The notes beneath the pieces are model-generated. The model did not search any database and was not told the origin of the DNA. It worked only from the letters and a program-made list of their open reading frames with translations. A stretch of 49,957 nt of DNA from an uncultured Rubrobacteraceae bacterium (GTDB taxonomy: Bacteria > Actinomycetota > Rubrobacteria > Rubrobacterales > Rubrobacteraceae): assembly GCA_902805975.1 (NCBI GenBank), contig CADCUT010000033.1, positions 1 to 49,957 of the forward strand, given 5' to 3'. The position numbers and the translations under genes are program-made. Below are positions 7,267-16,109 of the stretch, piece by piece (the stretch's first letter is position 1; every line of letters starts with the position of its first letter).

Positions 7267-9555
7267 GTGTTGCCGCTGGTCGTGGCGCTCCTCTCAGCGC
7301 CGGCCGCGGCGGCATTCGGAATGCTGAGGCCGGCGGGCGCCGCGCCGGTGGGCGCGGCGTTTTGCGCGCTTGCCTTTGGGGCCACGCTGTGGGGTTTCGC
7401 CTCGGGCGGCGGCGCGGTGGACGTGGCGTGGGCGCCGAGTTGGGACCTCAGGCTGCACCTGGAGCTCGACGGGCTCGCGGCCCTCTACGCGCTGCTGGCC
7501 ACCGGCGTCGGGTTCGCCGTCCTCGTTTACTCCTCGCGGTACCTGCCGCTGCACCTCGAACACCAGGACCGGCCCCTCTCCGACGGCACGAGCTTCTACT
7601 TCTTCGTTTTGCTCTTCATGGGTTCCATGGTGGGGCTCGCGATGGCGCAGGACCTGATCCTCGTCTTCGTCTTCTGGGACCTCACCGCCATCGCGTCCTA
7701 CTATCTGATTGGCTTCGACAGCCACGACCCTGACTCGCGGGCGTCCGCGCTCATGGCCCTGCTCGTCACCGGGGTGACGGCCGTGCTGCTCCTGATCGGG
7801 GCCGTCATGCTCTACGCCGCCCACGGGACGTTCTCCATCCCGGAGCTTGCGGGCAGGGTCGAGCCAGGGCCGCTCCTCACGACCGCGGGACTCCTGATAG
7901 CTGTCGCCGGCCTCGCCAAGAGCGCCCAGGTGCCCTTCCACTTCTGGCTGCCGCGCGCGATGGCCGCCCCCACGCCCGTCTCCGCCTACCTCCACTCGGC
8001 CGCGATGGTGGCCGCCGGGGTCCTGTTGCTAGGACGCCTCTACCCGCTCCTGCAAAAGAGCGACGTTCTGCTGGACGTCCTCCTGGTCGTCGGCTCCCTC
8101 TCGATGGCGGTGGGGGGTGTGCTGGCGTTGACGCGCGACGTGCTCAAGCAACTGCTCGCCTACTCCACGGTGAGCCAGTACGGTTACGTGGTGGTGATGT
8201 ACGGCCTCGGCGGCGAGTACGGGGCCGTCGGCGCCTCGTTCTACGTCCTGGTCCACGCCCTCTGCAAGAGCGCCCTCTTCCTCTCCGCCGGCACGGTGAC
8301 GGAGGCGACGGGGAGCGACCGGCTCTCCGGCCTGGGCGGCCTCTACAGATCCATGCCGCTGCTCGCCGTGGGGAGCGGGGTCGCCGCCGCGGGCCTCGCC
8401 GCGCTGCCGCTCACGGCGGGTTTCTTCAAGGACGAGCTCTTCTTCGCGGCGGCATTGGAGCGGGGGCCCGTCTTCGCCGGCCTCGCGGTCTTCGGCGCCG
8501 CGCTCACCTTCGCCTACACGTGGAGGTTCTGGGGTGGGATCTTCCTCGGAACGTCGGACGCAGAGGCGGATCGCACGTCCGGCGTCCTCGTCCTGCCCGT
8601 CGTCGCGCTCGGAGGCCTCACGCTTCTCGGCGGCATCTTCGTCGGGCCTTACCTGGGCCTCGCCCTGGCCGCCGGCTCCGACTCCCTGAGAGCCCCGGCA
8701 GACGTGGTCGCCGCCTACCATCTAGACGCCAGGCCGGAGAACCTGATGGCCCTCGCGACCTACGGGCTCGGGGTGGCGATCGTCCTCTCCAGACCGCTGT
8801 GGTCCGGGGCCGCCGGTGCCCTCTCGCGGCTCGGGGAGCGGGCCGGGCCCGAGCGGTTGTACGGGATGGGGTTGCGGGGCCTGAACGGGCTCTCGGACCG
8901 GGCTCATAGGGCGGAGGCGCGGGATCTGCGCAGCAGGGTCGCGGCGATACTCCTGCCAGGGGGCATCCTCGCCGGGGCCGGCATCCTGGTCACCCCGACG
9001 GGCGGGACCTACAGGGTGGGGACCGTAGAGGCCGGGGATATTCCACTACTCCTGGCGCTCGTGCCGGTCGCGGTCGCGGCGCTCACGACTACGTTCACCA
9101 AGCGCCACGTCACCCTGGCCCTGGTGCTCTCCAGCGCGGGGTTCGTGCTCGCCCTCGTCTACGCGTTCTTCGGGGCGCCGGACGTGGCGCTCGTGGCCGT
9201 GCTGGTCGAGACCGTGCTAACGCTGCTCTTTCTGGGTACCCTGCGGCTGATCCCGTACGAGGTGCTCCACCGCCAGGCCGGGCTCCCGACGGAGAAGCGC
9301 CCACGCAAGGTCTTCTTCGCGGCCGTGGCCGGCGCCTCCACCTTCGCCGTCGTCTGGGCGACGCTCTCCAGGCCCGCCCCCGAGAGGAGCGTGGCCGAGG
9401 AGCACCTGAAACGTACCCCCGAAGCCCACGCCGGGGACGCTGTAACGGCGATACTCGCGGACTTCCGAGGTCTTGACACCCTGGGTGAGATCTCGGTCGT
9501 CGCCCTGGTCCTGCTGGCCGTCCTCACCCTGCTCCGGGGCGGGAGGCTCCGGTGA
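7267..9555 (+). CDS. mrpA: Na+/H+ antiporter Mrp subunit A
   Basis: The product has 762 residues and is a multi-spanning membrane protein. Residues about 60-480 match the NuoL/MrpA proton-pumping module: FVFWDLTAIASYYLIGF (134-150), GLAKSAQVPFHFWLPRAMAA (215-234) followed by PTPVSAYLHSAAMV, and LLAYSTVSQYGYV. Residues about 590-680 carry the DUF4040/MbhD-like segment (VLSSAGFVLALVYAFFGAPD, then VALVAVLVETVLTLLF). The last 50 residues resemble MbhE (VTAILADFRGLDTLGEISVV). It is the largest subunit of the heteromeric Mrp antiporter that expels Na+ for H+. GTG 7267 is the first good start, though no ribosome site is clear and an upstream CTG (7249) would give an N-terminus LNTLVVV. The conserved Glu of helix 5 is Asp138 here. 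It overlaps mrpB by GTGA. Confidence 0.93.
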   Translation: MLPLVVALLSAPAAAAFGMLRPAGAAPVGAAFCALAFGATLWGFASGGGAVDVAWAPSWDLRLHLELDGLAALYALLATGVGFAVLVYSSRYLPLHLEHQDRPLSDGTSFYFFVLLFMGSMVGLAMAQDLILVFVFWDLTAIASYYLIGFDSHDPDSRASALMALLVTGVTAVLLLIGAVMLYAAHGTFSIPELAGRVEPGPLLTTAGLLIAVAGLAKSAQVPFHFWLPRAMAAPTPVSAYLHSAAMVAAGVLLLGRLYPLLQKSDVLLDVLLVVGSLSMAVGGVLALTRDVLKQLLAYSTVSQYGYVVVMYGLGGEYGAVGASFYVLVHALCKSALFLSAGTVTEATGSDRLSGLGGLYRSMPLLAVGSGVAAAGLAALPLTAGFFKDELFFAAALERGPVFAGLAVFGAALTFAYTWRFWGGIFLGTSDAEADRTSGVLVLPVVALGGLTLLGGIFVGPYLGLALAAGSDSLRAPADVVAAYHLDARPENLMALATYGLGVAIVLSRPLWSGAAGALSRLGERAGPERLYGMGLRGLNGLSDRAHRAEARDLRSRVAAILLPGGILAGAGILVTPTGGTYRVGTVEAGDIPLLLALVPVAVAALTTTFTKRHVTLALVLSSAGFVLALVYAFFGAPDVALVAVLVETVLTLLFLGTLRLIPYEVLHRQAGLPTEKRPRKVFFAAVAGASTFAVVWATLSRPAPERSVAEEHLKRTPEAHAGDAVTAILADFRGLDTLGEISVVALVLLAVLTLLRGGRLR

Positions 9556-10001
9556 CGAGCGCCATGACCCGGATGGTGGCGAGGCTTCTCCTGCTGCCCA
9601 CGCTTATCACGGCCGTCGCCATCCTCGTCAAGGGCTACACCCAGCCCGGCGACGGGTTCTCCGCCGGGGTCGTGGCCTCCCTCGGGGTCCTCTTGCAGCT
9701 CATGGTCTTCGGCCGCGAGGAGGCCGAGAAGATACCGGGCGTGCGCCAGGCCGGGACGCTGGCGTTCGTGGGCCTGCTGGCCGCGCTCGGGCTCGCGGTC
9801 TGGCCACTGCTTTTAGGAGACGCGGTGCTGACGCACTACCCGCCGCCGGGGGCCAAGGTGTTGCACTTCGGGACGCTCGAGTTCATTACGGCCGTGCTCT
9901 TCGACTGCGCCATCTTCGTGCTCGTCTTCGGGTTCGTCGTCGGGACGGTTGGCGCGATCTCGCGCGCCATAGAGGACGCGGACGAACAGGAAGCCCCTTG
10001 A
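9552..10001 (+). CDS. mrpB: Na+/H+ antiporter Mrp subunit B
   Basis: The product has 149 residues with four predicted membrane helices and the MnhB signature KGYTQPGDGFSAGVVASLGV (residues about 27-46). A second typical segment is LEFITAVLFDCAIFVLVFGF. MrpB is a small integral subunit required for assembly of the whole antiporter. Its GTG start overlaps the mrpA stop (GTGA) and its own stop overlaps the TTG of mrpC, so translation is probably coupled. The C-terminus is acidic (EDADEQEAP). Confidence 0.92.
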   Translation: MTSAMTRMVARLLLLPTLITAVAILVKGYTQPGDGFSAGVVASLGVLLQLMVFGREEAEKIPGVRQAGTLAFVGLLAALGLAVWPLLLGDAVLTHYPPPGAKVLHFGTLEFITAVLFDCAIFVLVFGFVVGTVGAISRAIEDADEQEAP

Positions 10002-10429
10002 TACTCATCCTCTCGCTCGTCATCGCGGTCATCTTCGGGTCGGGGGCGTTCCTGATCCTGCAGCGCGACCTCTTCCGGGTGGTGGTCGGGATAGTGCTCA
10101 TCTCCAACGCCGCGAACCTGTTCATCATCTCGGCCGGCCTGACGCGCGGGGAGCCCCCGATCTACCCGCTCCCCGAGGGCGCCCCCGTCGCGGACCCGCT
10201 GGTGCAGGCGATGGCGTTGACGGCCATCGTGATCAGCTCCAGCGTCGCCGCCCTGCTCCTGAGCCTGGTCTACCGGCTCTACGTCGCCCACGACTCCGTC
10301 GACATCGAGGACGTCTCCGCCGCCGAGGCGCGCGAGGCCGAGGCGCTGGAACGCGGCGAGAACCCGGAGAGGGAGGAAGAGCCGCGGGAGAGCCCGGCTG
10401 ACGTGGAGCTAAGGGAGGACACGCGGTGA
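9998..10429 (+). CDS. mrpC: Na+/H+ antiporter Mrp subunit C
   Basis: The product has 143 residues from TTG 9998, which overlaps the mrpB stop as TTGA. Residues 1-95 match MrpC/NuoK: FGSGAFLILQRDLFRVVVGI, VLISNAANLFIISAG, then PLVQAMALTAIVISSSVAAL, giving three helices. The last 45 residues form an acidic cytosolic tail (SAAEAREAEALERGENPERE and onwards) longer than in Bacillus MrpC. The subunit is part of the ion path of the complex. The stop overlaps the mrpD start as GTGA. Confidence 0.9.
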   Translation: MILILSLVIAVIFGSGAFLILQRDLFRVVVGIVLISNAANLFIISAGLTRGEPPIYPLPEGAPVADPLVQAMALTAIVISSSVAALLLSLVYRLYVAHDSVDIEDVSAAEAREAEALERGENPEREEEPRESPADVELREDTR

Positions 10430-11808
10430 CGGGCGCCGCGCTCCTCCCGCTGTCCGTCCTGGTTCCGTGGGTCCTGGCCGCGTCCCTGGCCCTCGCCGAC
10501 GGGCGCCGTCCCCTGGTCGCCTGGGTCTCGGTGGTTGGCATCGGGGCGGGCTTCGCCTGCGTGATGGGCCTCACCTTCGCGGTGCTCCGGGGCGGGCCCG
10601 TGGAGATGGTCGCCGGCGGGTGGCCCGAGGGGGTCGGCATAACGCTCAGGGCCGATGCCCTCGGGGTGACGTTCGCCGCCGTCTCGGTCGGGGTGATCCT
10701 GGCCTCCCTCGTCTACGAGGTGCTCGGCGGGGTCCGCTCGAGGACCTTCCCCGCGCTGGTGGCGTTCATGGCCGCCGGGCTCACGGGCCTCTTCCTGACG
10801 GGGGACGCCTTCAACTTCTACGTCTTTTTCGAGATCTCCATGACCGCCGCCTACGCGCTCACCGGCTACCGGGAGAAGGATTATCAGGTGCGGGCGGCCT
10901 TTATCTTCGCCGTCATAAACCTGCTTGGGTCCGTCATCTTCCTGATAGCGGTAGCCGCCCTCTACCACGTCACCGGCACCCTGGACATGGAGGTCATGGC
11001 CCGCCGGGCCGCCGGGGTTCAGCCGAGCTCGATCATCTCCATAGCCGTCGCCGTTCTGGTGGCCTTCTCGCTGAAGCTCGGCCTCTTCCCTTTCCACTTC
11101 TGGCTGCCGGCCGTCTACGTCGGGAGCCACCCGCCGGTCGCCGCCATCCTCTCGGGGGCGCTGGCGAACATCGGGGGTTACGGCCTGCTGCGCTTCGGGG
11201 CCGACGTCCTGCCGCGGGAGCTCGAACTCGGCACGGCGGCCGTCCTCGTCCTGGGCACGGCGAGCATCATCTACGGGGCGCTGCAGGCGATCTCGCGCCA
11301 GGAGACGGCCGAGGTCTTGGCCTACTCGGCGATAGGCCAGGCTGGCTACATCCTGGTGGCCATAGGCATCGGGGGCCCCGTCGCGTACGCCGCGGCGGTC
11401 GTCTACGCGGTCGTCAACTCCCTGAACAAGGCCCTGCTCTTCCTGGCGGCGGGCGGGCGCGGGCGGCTCGTAGGGGCGGCGTTCGCGGTGGGCGCGTTCA
11501 GCGTCGTCGGGGTGCCGCCGGCCGCCGGGTTCGTCGCCAAGCTGGCGATGTTCCGGGCGAGCGTGGAGGCGGGGAGCGTCGCCCTGACCGCCCTGATCTT
11601 CCTCGGCGGCGCCCTGTCTTTCGTCTACGCCTTCCAGATCTACCAGCGGATCTACTGGACGCCGGAGGACGGCAAAAGGAAGGCCGGACCGCTCCCCGCC
11701 CGAATCCTCGTCGGGCTCCTGGCCGTCCTGATCCTGGCGGCGGGGCTCTGGCCCGAGCCGCTGCTGGTGCTCGGCGAGGCGGCGGCCGGCGTGCTGGAGG
11801 GCCGGTGA
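10426..11808 (+). CDS. mrpD: Na+/H+ antiporter Mrp subunit D
   Basis: The product has 460 residues, a NuoM/NuoN-like channel subunit with about 14 helices. Key segments are FLTGDAFNFYVFFEISMTAA with the helix-5 Glu intact, VAFSLKLGLFPFHFWLPAVY with the Lys, then GSHPPVAAILSGALANIGGY and VLAYSAIGQAGYILVAIGIG. It pairs with MrpA as the second antiporter-like module. GTG 10426 overlaps the mrpC stop, and the mrpD stop overlaps the ATG of mrpE (TGATG). An overlapping frame that is open for 610 codons across this gene is only a GC shadow except for its last part, which is mrpE. Confidence 0.93.
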   Translation: MTGAALLPLSVLVPWVLAASLALADGRRPLVAWVSVVGIGAGFACVMGLTFAVLRGGPVEMVAGGWPEGVGITLRADALGVTFAAVSVGVILASLVYEVLGGVRSRTFPALVAFMAAGLTGLFLTGDAFNFYVFFEISMTAAYALTGYREKDYQVRAAFIFAVINLLGSVIFLIAVAALYHVTGTLDMEVMARRAAGVQPSSIISIAVAVLVAFSLKLGLFPFHFWLPAVYVGSHPPVAAILSGALANIGGYGLLRFGADVLPRELELGTAAVLVLGTASIIYGALQAISRQETAEVLAYSAIGQAGYILVAIGIGGPVAYAAAVVYAVVNSLNKALLFLAAGGRGRLVGAAFAVGAFSVVGVPPAAGFVAKLAMFRASVEAGSVALTALIFLGGALSFVYAFQIYQRIYWTPEDGKRKAGPLPARILVGLLAVLILAAGLWPEPLLVLGEAAAGVLEGR

Positions 11809-12299
11809 TGGGCCGTCTGGTCTTCCCGCTCGTCCTGCTTACCCTGGTCTATGCGCTGGTACTCGGGAGCTTCTCCCCGGCCGACCTGGCCCTCGGGGCG
11901 GCCCTCTCCGGCGGCCTATTGTTCGTGCTGCGTCCCTTCGTCTTGCCTGGGGAGTCGGCGCCGGGCGGCGTCCTCGGGCGCATGGCTGCGTTTTTCCCTT
12001 TCGCGGCGGCCGTGGCGCGCGACGTGGTAATCGGGACATGGGGGGTGACGCTCGTGACGTTGCATTTGAGGCCGATCGGGCGTTCGGGCATCGTCGCCAT
12101 TCCCGTCGGGGAGAGGAGCGAGACGGGGTTGGCGGTCTCGGCCCTTGTGGCGACCCTGTCGCCGGGGGAGGTGCTCGTGGACGTGGATCGGGGGCGGGGC
12201 GTGATGCTTATCCACGTCATAGACGCCGCCGACCCGGAGGAGATCCGGCGCCGCCACGAAGATTTCTACCGGCGCTACCAGCGAAAAGTCTTTCCCTGA
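11808..12299 (+). CDS. mrpE: Na+/H+ antiporter Mrp subunit E
   Basis: The product has 163 residues. It has two or three N-terminal helices and the MnhE core: VARDVVIGTWGVTLVTLHLR, GIVAIPVGERSETGLAVSAL, then LSPGEVLVDVDRG and LIHVIDAADPEEIRRRHEDF. The conserved pattern 'S-x-T-P-G-T' of the family appears here as ATLSPGE. The subunit is needed for full complex activity. ATG 11808 shares a base with the mrpD stop. The end is basic (YRRYQRKVFP). Confidence 0.9.
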   Translation: MGRLVFPLVLLTLVYALVLGSFSPADLALGAALSGGLLFVLRPFVLPGESAPGGVLGRMAAFFPFAAAVARDVVIGTWGVTLVTLHLRPIGRSGIVAIPVGERSETGLAVSALVATLSPGEVLVDVDRGRGVMLIHVIDAADPEEIRRRHEDFYRRYQRKVFP

Positions 12300-12309
12300 G
12301 GAGGTCCCC

Positions 12310-12576
12310 TTGCACGAGACGGTCTTCTACCTGGCGGCGCTCTGGATGACCGTGCTTGCCGCGGTCATGGTCGCGACCGTGATAAACGTCCGCTCGACGG
12401 CTTCCCGGATCCTCGCGCTCGACACGCTCACGCTCGTGCTCGTGGCCCTGCTGGCGCTCTACGGGGCCGCCGTGCGCTCGCCCTACTACCTGGACGCCGC
12501 GCTCATCCTCGCGCTTCTCGCCTTCGTCGGGACCGTGGCGGCGGCGCTGTATCACGCGGAGAGGAAGATCTTCTAA
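12310..12576 (+). CDS. mrpF: Na+/H+ antiporter Mrp subunit F
   Basis: The product has 88 residues and three helices, as expected for MrpF. The motif [20 protein letters not shown] followed by LALYGA contains the D-R/A-I-L-A-x-D pattern of the family. It starts at TTG 12310, after GAGG at 12301, and ends on TAATG with the first base of mrpG. MrpF has been linked to cholate and Na+ efflux in Bacillus; here its role as an antiporter subunit is inferred from the complete operon. Confidence 0.9.
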   Translation: MHETVFYLAALWMTVLAAVMVATVINVRSTASRILALDTLTLVLVALLALYGAAVRSPYYLDAALILALLAFVGTVAAALYHAERKIF

Positions 12577-12935
12577 TGGGTCCCGTCCTACCCTATCTGG
12601 CCGATGCCCTCGTGGTGCTCGGCGTCGCCGTCATGACCGTCGGGGTCTACGGCCTGATCCGGCTCCCCGACACCTACGCCCGGCTGCACGCCGCCAGCAA
12701 GATAGTATCTCTGGGCGTGATCTCCCTGCTCCTTGCCTCGACGGTCACGGGCGACCCTACGGTCTTATCCAGGGTCGCCCTGATCTCGGCCTTCCTCCTC
12801 GTGACCACCCCCGTCTCGGCCCACGTCGTGGCCCGCGCCGCCTACCTCAGGGGCGAGAGGATGGAGGGCCGCGAGACGGTGGACGAGTCCGGGGACCCCG
12901 GCGACGGACCCGTGCGGAGCGCCCCGCCGGGCTGA
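12576..12935 (+). CDS. mrpG: Na+/H+ antiporter Mrp subunit G
   Basis: The product has 119 residues and three helices. It shows the MnhG/PhaG signature [20 protein letters not shown] followed by IVSLGVI, and [16 protein letters not shown]. It completes the seven-gene operon in the group-1 order A-B-C-D-E-F-G. The last 25 residues are a charged tail. A GC hairpin (GCCCCG 12921-12926 with CGGGGC 12937-12942) spans the stop codon, but no T run follows, so transcription may continue into the antiporter gene 32 bases away. Confidence 0.92.
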   Translation: MGPVLPYLADALVVLGVAVMTVGVYGLIRLPDTYARLHAASKIVSLGVISLLLASTVTGDPTVLSRVALISAFLLVTTPVSAHVVARAAYLRGERMEGRETVDESGDPGDGPVRSAPPG

Positions 12936-12967
12936 CCGGGGCGTCCCCCGTCTGGTATAGAGAAGGC

Positions 12968-14926
12968 GTGGGCATAGCCGGGGACATCGCGCTCATCATG
13001 GTCGCCGCCTTCGTGGGCGGCATCATCGCGCGCCGGCTCGGGCTGCCGCTCATCCTGGGCTACATCCTCGCGGGCGTGATCGTTGGCCCGAACACCGGCG
13101 GCCCGACGGTCGGCTCCGCCCACGACATCGAGCTCCTCGCCGAGATAGGCGTCGCCCTGCTCCTCTTCGCCATCGGGCTCGACTTCCCCCTGAGCGCGCT
13201 CGCGCCGGTCAAGAAGATAGCCCTCATCGGCACCCCCATCCAGATGTTCCTGACCATAGCCCTCGGCTACGGCCTCGCCCAGTTGCTCGGCCTCGGGTGG
13301 TACGAGGCGGTGTGGTTCGGGGCCCTGCTCTCGGTGTCGAGCACGGCTGTGGTGCTGAAGACCCTCTCCGAGCAGGAGGTGCTTGGAACCCTCTCAAGCA
13401 GGGTCATCATAGGGATGCTCGTGGCCCAGGACATCGCCGTGGTGCCGCTGCTCATCGTGCTTCCGGAGCTCGGGAACGTGGCGGAGGGGCTCGCGGCACT
13501 CGGTGTGGCGGCGCTCGAGGCCATCCTGTTCGTCGGAGCGATGGCGCTCTTCGGGACGCGGGTCTTCCCGTGGCTCATGGGCCGGGTCGCCAGGCTCGGC
13601 TCGCGGGAGCTGTTCCTGATCTCCGTGGTCGCAACGGGCCTCGGCGTCGGCTACGGGACCTATATCTTCGGCCTCTCCTTCGCCTTCGGGGCCTTTGTGG
13701 CCGGCATCGTCCTCTCCCAGTCCGACTACAGCCACCAGGCGCTAGCGGACATCAGTCCCTTGCGCGACGTGTTCGCCATGCTCTTCTTCGTCTCTGTCGG
13801 GATGCTCATAGACCCGGCGTTCCTCTTCGCCTCGGCCCCGGTCGTCCTCGCCGTCGTCCTCGTCGTGTTCGTCGGGAAGGGCCTGATCTTCGCCGGCGTG
13901 GCCCGCGCCTTCGGGTACGTGAACATCGTCCCGTTCGCCGTCGGCCTCGGCCTCTTCCAGGTCGGGGAGTTCTCCTTCCTGCTCGCCCGGTCCGGGAGGA
14001 GCGAGGGTGTGATCTCTTCGAGCACCTACTCCATCGCCCTCACGACCGCCGTCGTCACGATGGCCCTGACACCCTTCGCGGCCCGCGCGGCGTCCCCGCT
14101 TTACGCCCGCTGGCGAGAGCGGTTCCCGGCGCCGGCGCCGAAGACGGTGGACCTGCCGGGCGAGGAGCTTGTGGACCACGTTGTTATCGTCGGCTTCGGC
14201 AGGGTCGGGGGCTTCGTCGCCAGGATGCTCGCGCGCCTGGACCAACCCTTCGTCGTCGTGGACGTGGACCCCGGAAAGGTCGAGGCCGCCAGGGAGGAGG
14301 GGATACCGCTCGTCTACGGCGACGCCACCGCGGAGCCCGTGCTCGAGGCGGCGAAGATAAGGAAGGCGAGGATGGTGGTGCTCGCCACCTCAGACGCCGT
14401 CGGGGCGCATCTAATCGTCGAGCGGGCGAAAGCCCTCAACCCGCACGCGCGCATCGTGGCCCGCTCCTCCGGCGAGGAGCAACTCGAAGACCTCGGACGG
14501 CTCGGCGTCTACGAGGCGGTCCAGCCCGAGTTCGAGGCGGGCCTCGAGCTCGGCCGGCAGGCCCTCATGAGCCGGGGCTTCGGGGCCGCCGAGGTCCAGC
14601 GGTTCTCGGACGGCGTGCGCCGCGAGCTGTACGCCCCGATCTCCGACGGGGGCGGCGGCGACGACGGCCTCGCCGGGCTCCGGCGCGCCTCCAGGATGAT
14701 AGAGAGCGACTGGATCGAGGTCCCGGAGAACCGCGCCCTCGCGGGCCGCGCCATAGGCGACCTCGACGTGCGCTCCAGGACCGGCGCCTCCATCGTGGCC
14801 CTCGTCCGCGGCGACGAGGTCATTACCAACCCGGGCCCCGGGCTGACGCTGGAGCCGGGCGACACGGTGAGCGTCGTTGGCACCGCCGAACAACGCGCCG
14901 CCTTTTTCGCGCTACTCGACGGCTAG
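12968..14926 (+). CDS. CPA2 monovalent cation:H+ antiporter with RCK domains (KefB/YbaL-like)
   Basis: The product has 652 residues. Residues 1-385 form the CPA2 membrane domain with about 13 helices; [34 protein letters not shown] and [16 protein letters not shown] are typical of KefB/KefC/YbaL-type proteins. Residues about 400-520 are an RCK N (TrkA-N) Rossmann domain ([52 protein letters not shown]). Residues about 565-650 are a TrkA-C domain. It exchanges K+ or Na+ for H+ under nucleotide control. The GTG start at 12968 lies 32 bases after mrpG. Position next to mrp and near trkHA suggests a shared role in salt and pH balance. Confidence 0.88.
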   Translation: MGIAGDIALIMVAAFVGGIIARRLGLPLILGYILAGVIVGPNTGGPTVGSAHDIELLAEIGVALLLFAIGLDFPLSALAPVKKIALIGTPIQMFLTIALGYGLAQLLGLGWYEAVWFGALLSVSSTAVVLKTLSEQEVLGTLSSRVIIGMLVAQDIAVVPLLIVLPELGNVAEGLAALGVAALEAILFVGAMALFGTRVFPWLMGRVARLGSRELFLISVVATGLGVGYGTYIFGLSFAFGAFVAGIVLSQSDYSHQALADISPLRDVFAMLFFVSVGMLIDPAFLFASAPVVLAVVLVVFVGKGLIFAGVARAFGYVNIVPFAVGLGLFQVGEFSFLLARSGRSEGVISSSTYSIALTTAVVTMALTPFAARAASPLYARWRERFPAPAPKTVDLPGEELVDHVVIVGFGRVGGFVARMLARLDQPFVVVDVDPGKVEAAREEGIPLVYGDATAEPVLEAAKIRKARMVVLATSDAVGAHLIVERAKALNPHARIVARSSGEEQLEDLGRLGVYEAVQPEFEAGLELGRQALMSRGFGAAEVQRFSDGVRRELYAPISDGGGGDDGLAGLRRASRMIESDWIEVPENRALAGRAIGDLDVRSRTGASIVALVRGDEVITNPGPGLTLEPGDTVSVVGTAEQRAAFFALLDG

Positions 14927-14959
14927 CGCGGTTAGCCCGCTCCGGCTTCGCCTTCGCTT

Positions 14960-15493
14960 TCAGCCTCGCAACCGGTAGCCTAACAGCCTCCCCATGGACG
15001 CCAGGGCCCGGAAGACGGCGCGCTCCAAGGGAAGCGGCAGCGGGGTGGGGTGCTCCACGTCCCCGAAGGCGCTCAGCACCTGCGCGGCCGTGAGGAGATA
15101 CGCCATCCCCTCCCGCCCCGTGTTGTCGGCCTCGACCATCGCCCGGAGGAACCCCTCGAAGCGCCCCGCCGGGCGCACCTCGGCCACGAAGCGCACCTCG
15201 CCCTCGCCCGCGTTGTAGGGCAGGTGCGCGACGCCCGCCGGCACCACAAGCTCCTCGCCCGCCCCGAGCACCCGCTCCTCCTTACCGACGCGGACCCCCA
15301 GCGTGCCCGACAGAACGGTAAAGCGCTCTTCCTGCTCCGGGTGGGCGCTAGCCGGCCGGCGGCTCGGGCCCGGAGCGGCCGTTACCTCGACGCGCACCAG
15401 CTCCCCGCCGGTCTCCTCCGCCGTCCTCAAAAACTCGTACCTCTCCCCGAACCTCGGGTCCACGAGCGCCTCTTTGCGCTTCGACTCCGTCAT
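14960..15493 (-). CDS. Cupin domain protein
   Basis: The product has 177 residues from ATG 15493, preceded by a good ribosome site (GAAGGAGGG). Residues about 50-110 are a single cupin barrel: SAHPEQEERFTVLSGTLGVR, then LGAGEELVVPAGVAHLPYNA. His/Glu/His residues at the usual cupin metal positions are present (HPEQEE, AGVAHLPYN). The C-terminal third is a helical region also seen in other cupin-type proteins (GFLRAMVEADNTG). It is the last gene of a three-gene minus-strand operon with a SnoaL-like protein and a TetR regulator. A metal-dependent enzyme or small-molecule-binding role is possible; the substrate is unknown. Confidence 0.8.
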   Translation of the reverse strand: MTESKRKEALVDPRFGERYEFLRTAEETGGELVRVEVTAAPGPSRRPASAHPEQEERFTVLSGTLGVRVGKEERVLGAGEELVVPAGVAHLPYNAGEGEVRFVAEVRPAGRFEGFLRAMVEADNTGREGMAYLLTAAQVLSAFGDVEHPTPLPLPLERAVFRALASMGRLLGYRLRG

Positions 15494-15513
15494 CTTGCCC
15501 TCCTTCTCTACGC

Positions 15514-15544
15514 CCGGTGGGCGCATCGCTTGGGCGCCCACCGG
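15514..15544 (-). other. Strong hairpin between the ester-cyclase and cupin genes
   Basis: CCGGTGGGCGC (15514-15524) and its exact complement (15534-15544) make an 11-bp GC stem with a 9-nt loop in the 68-base gap. There is no T tract after it on the minus strand. It could reduce read-through or protect the upstream mRNA end, giving different levels of the two products. Confidence 0.6.
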
Positions 15545-15561
15545 TACCAACCGCCGGGACT

Positions 15562-15981
15562 TTAGCTCTCGCCCTGGCCACCCCCTGCCCGTCCCATCAA
15601 GAACTCGAGGCCGCCCAACTCGTCCCAGTGTTCGACGAACTTGCCGTCCTCCACCCGCCAGACGTCGATGCTGCGCATCTCGATGCGCTCGCCGGTGGGC
15701 GCAACACCTATGAACTCGCCCGCATGGGTCGCCCGGTAGGTGAAGCGCCCCACCACCCGGTCGCCGGCGGCGACGACGTCCTCCACCGTCACTTCCGTGT
15801 CCGGGAACGCCGACAGCCAGTAAGCCCAGAACCGTTTGTTGGCCTCCGGCCCGTCCTCCACGTACGGGTTGTGATTGACGTAGCCCTCGGCCACGAACCC
15901 GTCCACCAGGTCCACATCCTTCGTGTTGAGCATCTCGGCGAACATGTACGCCAGCCGTCCGTTGTCTGTAGCTTCCGTCAT
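15562..15981 (-). CDS. SnoaL-like ester cyclase/polyketide cyclase family protein
   Basis: The product has 139 residues. ATG 15981 is preferred because GGAGGA lies just before it; an ATG four codons upstream (15993) is possible. The sequence matches the SnoaL/NTF2-like ester cyclase family: MFAEMLNTKDVDLVDGFVAE, YVNHNP, RFWAYWLSAFPDTEVTVEDV, DRVVGRFTYRATHAGEFIGV, then RSIDVWRVEDGKFVEHWDEL. Members form an alpha+beta cone with a polar pocket and include real cyclases and many uncharacterised proteins. The gene sits between its presumed TetR regulator (upstream) and a cupin gene (downstream). A perfect palindrome in its promoter matches a site in the tetR promoter. Confidence 0.85.
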   Translation of the reverse strand: MTEATDNGRLAYMFAEMLNTKDVDLVDGFVAEGYVNHNPYVEDGPEANKRFWAYWLSAFPDTEVTVEDVVAAGDRVVGRFTYRATHAGEFIGVAPTGERIEMRSIDVWRVEDGKFVEHWDELGGLEFLMGRAGGGQGES

Positions 15982-16067
15982 CTCTTCCTCCATCTCTAGC
16001 GTCTCCTCGTCTCCTCGCGCACGCGCCGCGCGTCGGCGCCCAAGGCACCCGCGGGGCGGCCCTCGCG

Positions 16068-16084
16068 GTCTGACTAAGTCAGAT
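16068..16084 (-). promoter_or_regulatory. Probable TetR operator before the ester-cyclase gene
   Basis: TCTGACTAAGTCAGA (16069-16083) is a 15-bp palindrome with only its centre base unpaired. A 17-bp alignment with 16754-16770, inside the tetR promoter, agrees at 13 positions, with one half-site (TTAGTCAGAT) almost identical. Two matching sites around a tetR gene are the expected picture for self-regulation plus control of neighbours. Confidence 0.6.
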
Positions 16085-16109
16085 TCAGGCCAAAAAAAAG
16101 GCAAGCCCC

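Noticed and set aside
10467-11807. Long plus-strand frame overlapping mrpD
   Set aside because: Its Arg/Gly/Pro-rich translation is a frame shadow; only the part from 11808 onward is real (mrpE).
12921-12942. GC hairpin at the mrpG stop as a terminator
   Set aside because: The stem is only 6 bp with a 10-nt loop and no T run follows. It was kept only as a remark under mrpG.
13297-15093. Plus-strand frame of 598 codons overlapping the CPA2 antiporter
   Set aside because: Arg/Gly/Ala/Pro-rich with no recognisable motif, in a shifted frame of a clear membrane protein gene.
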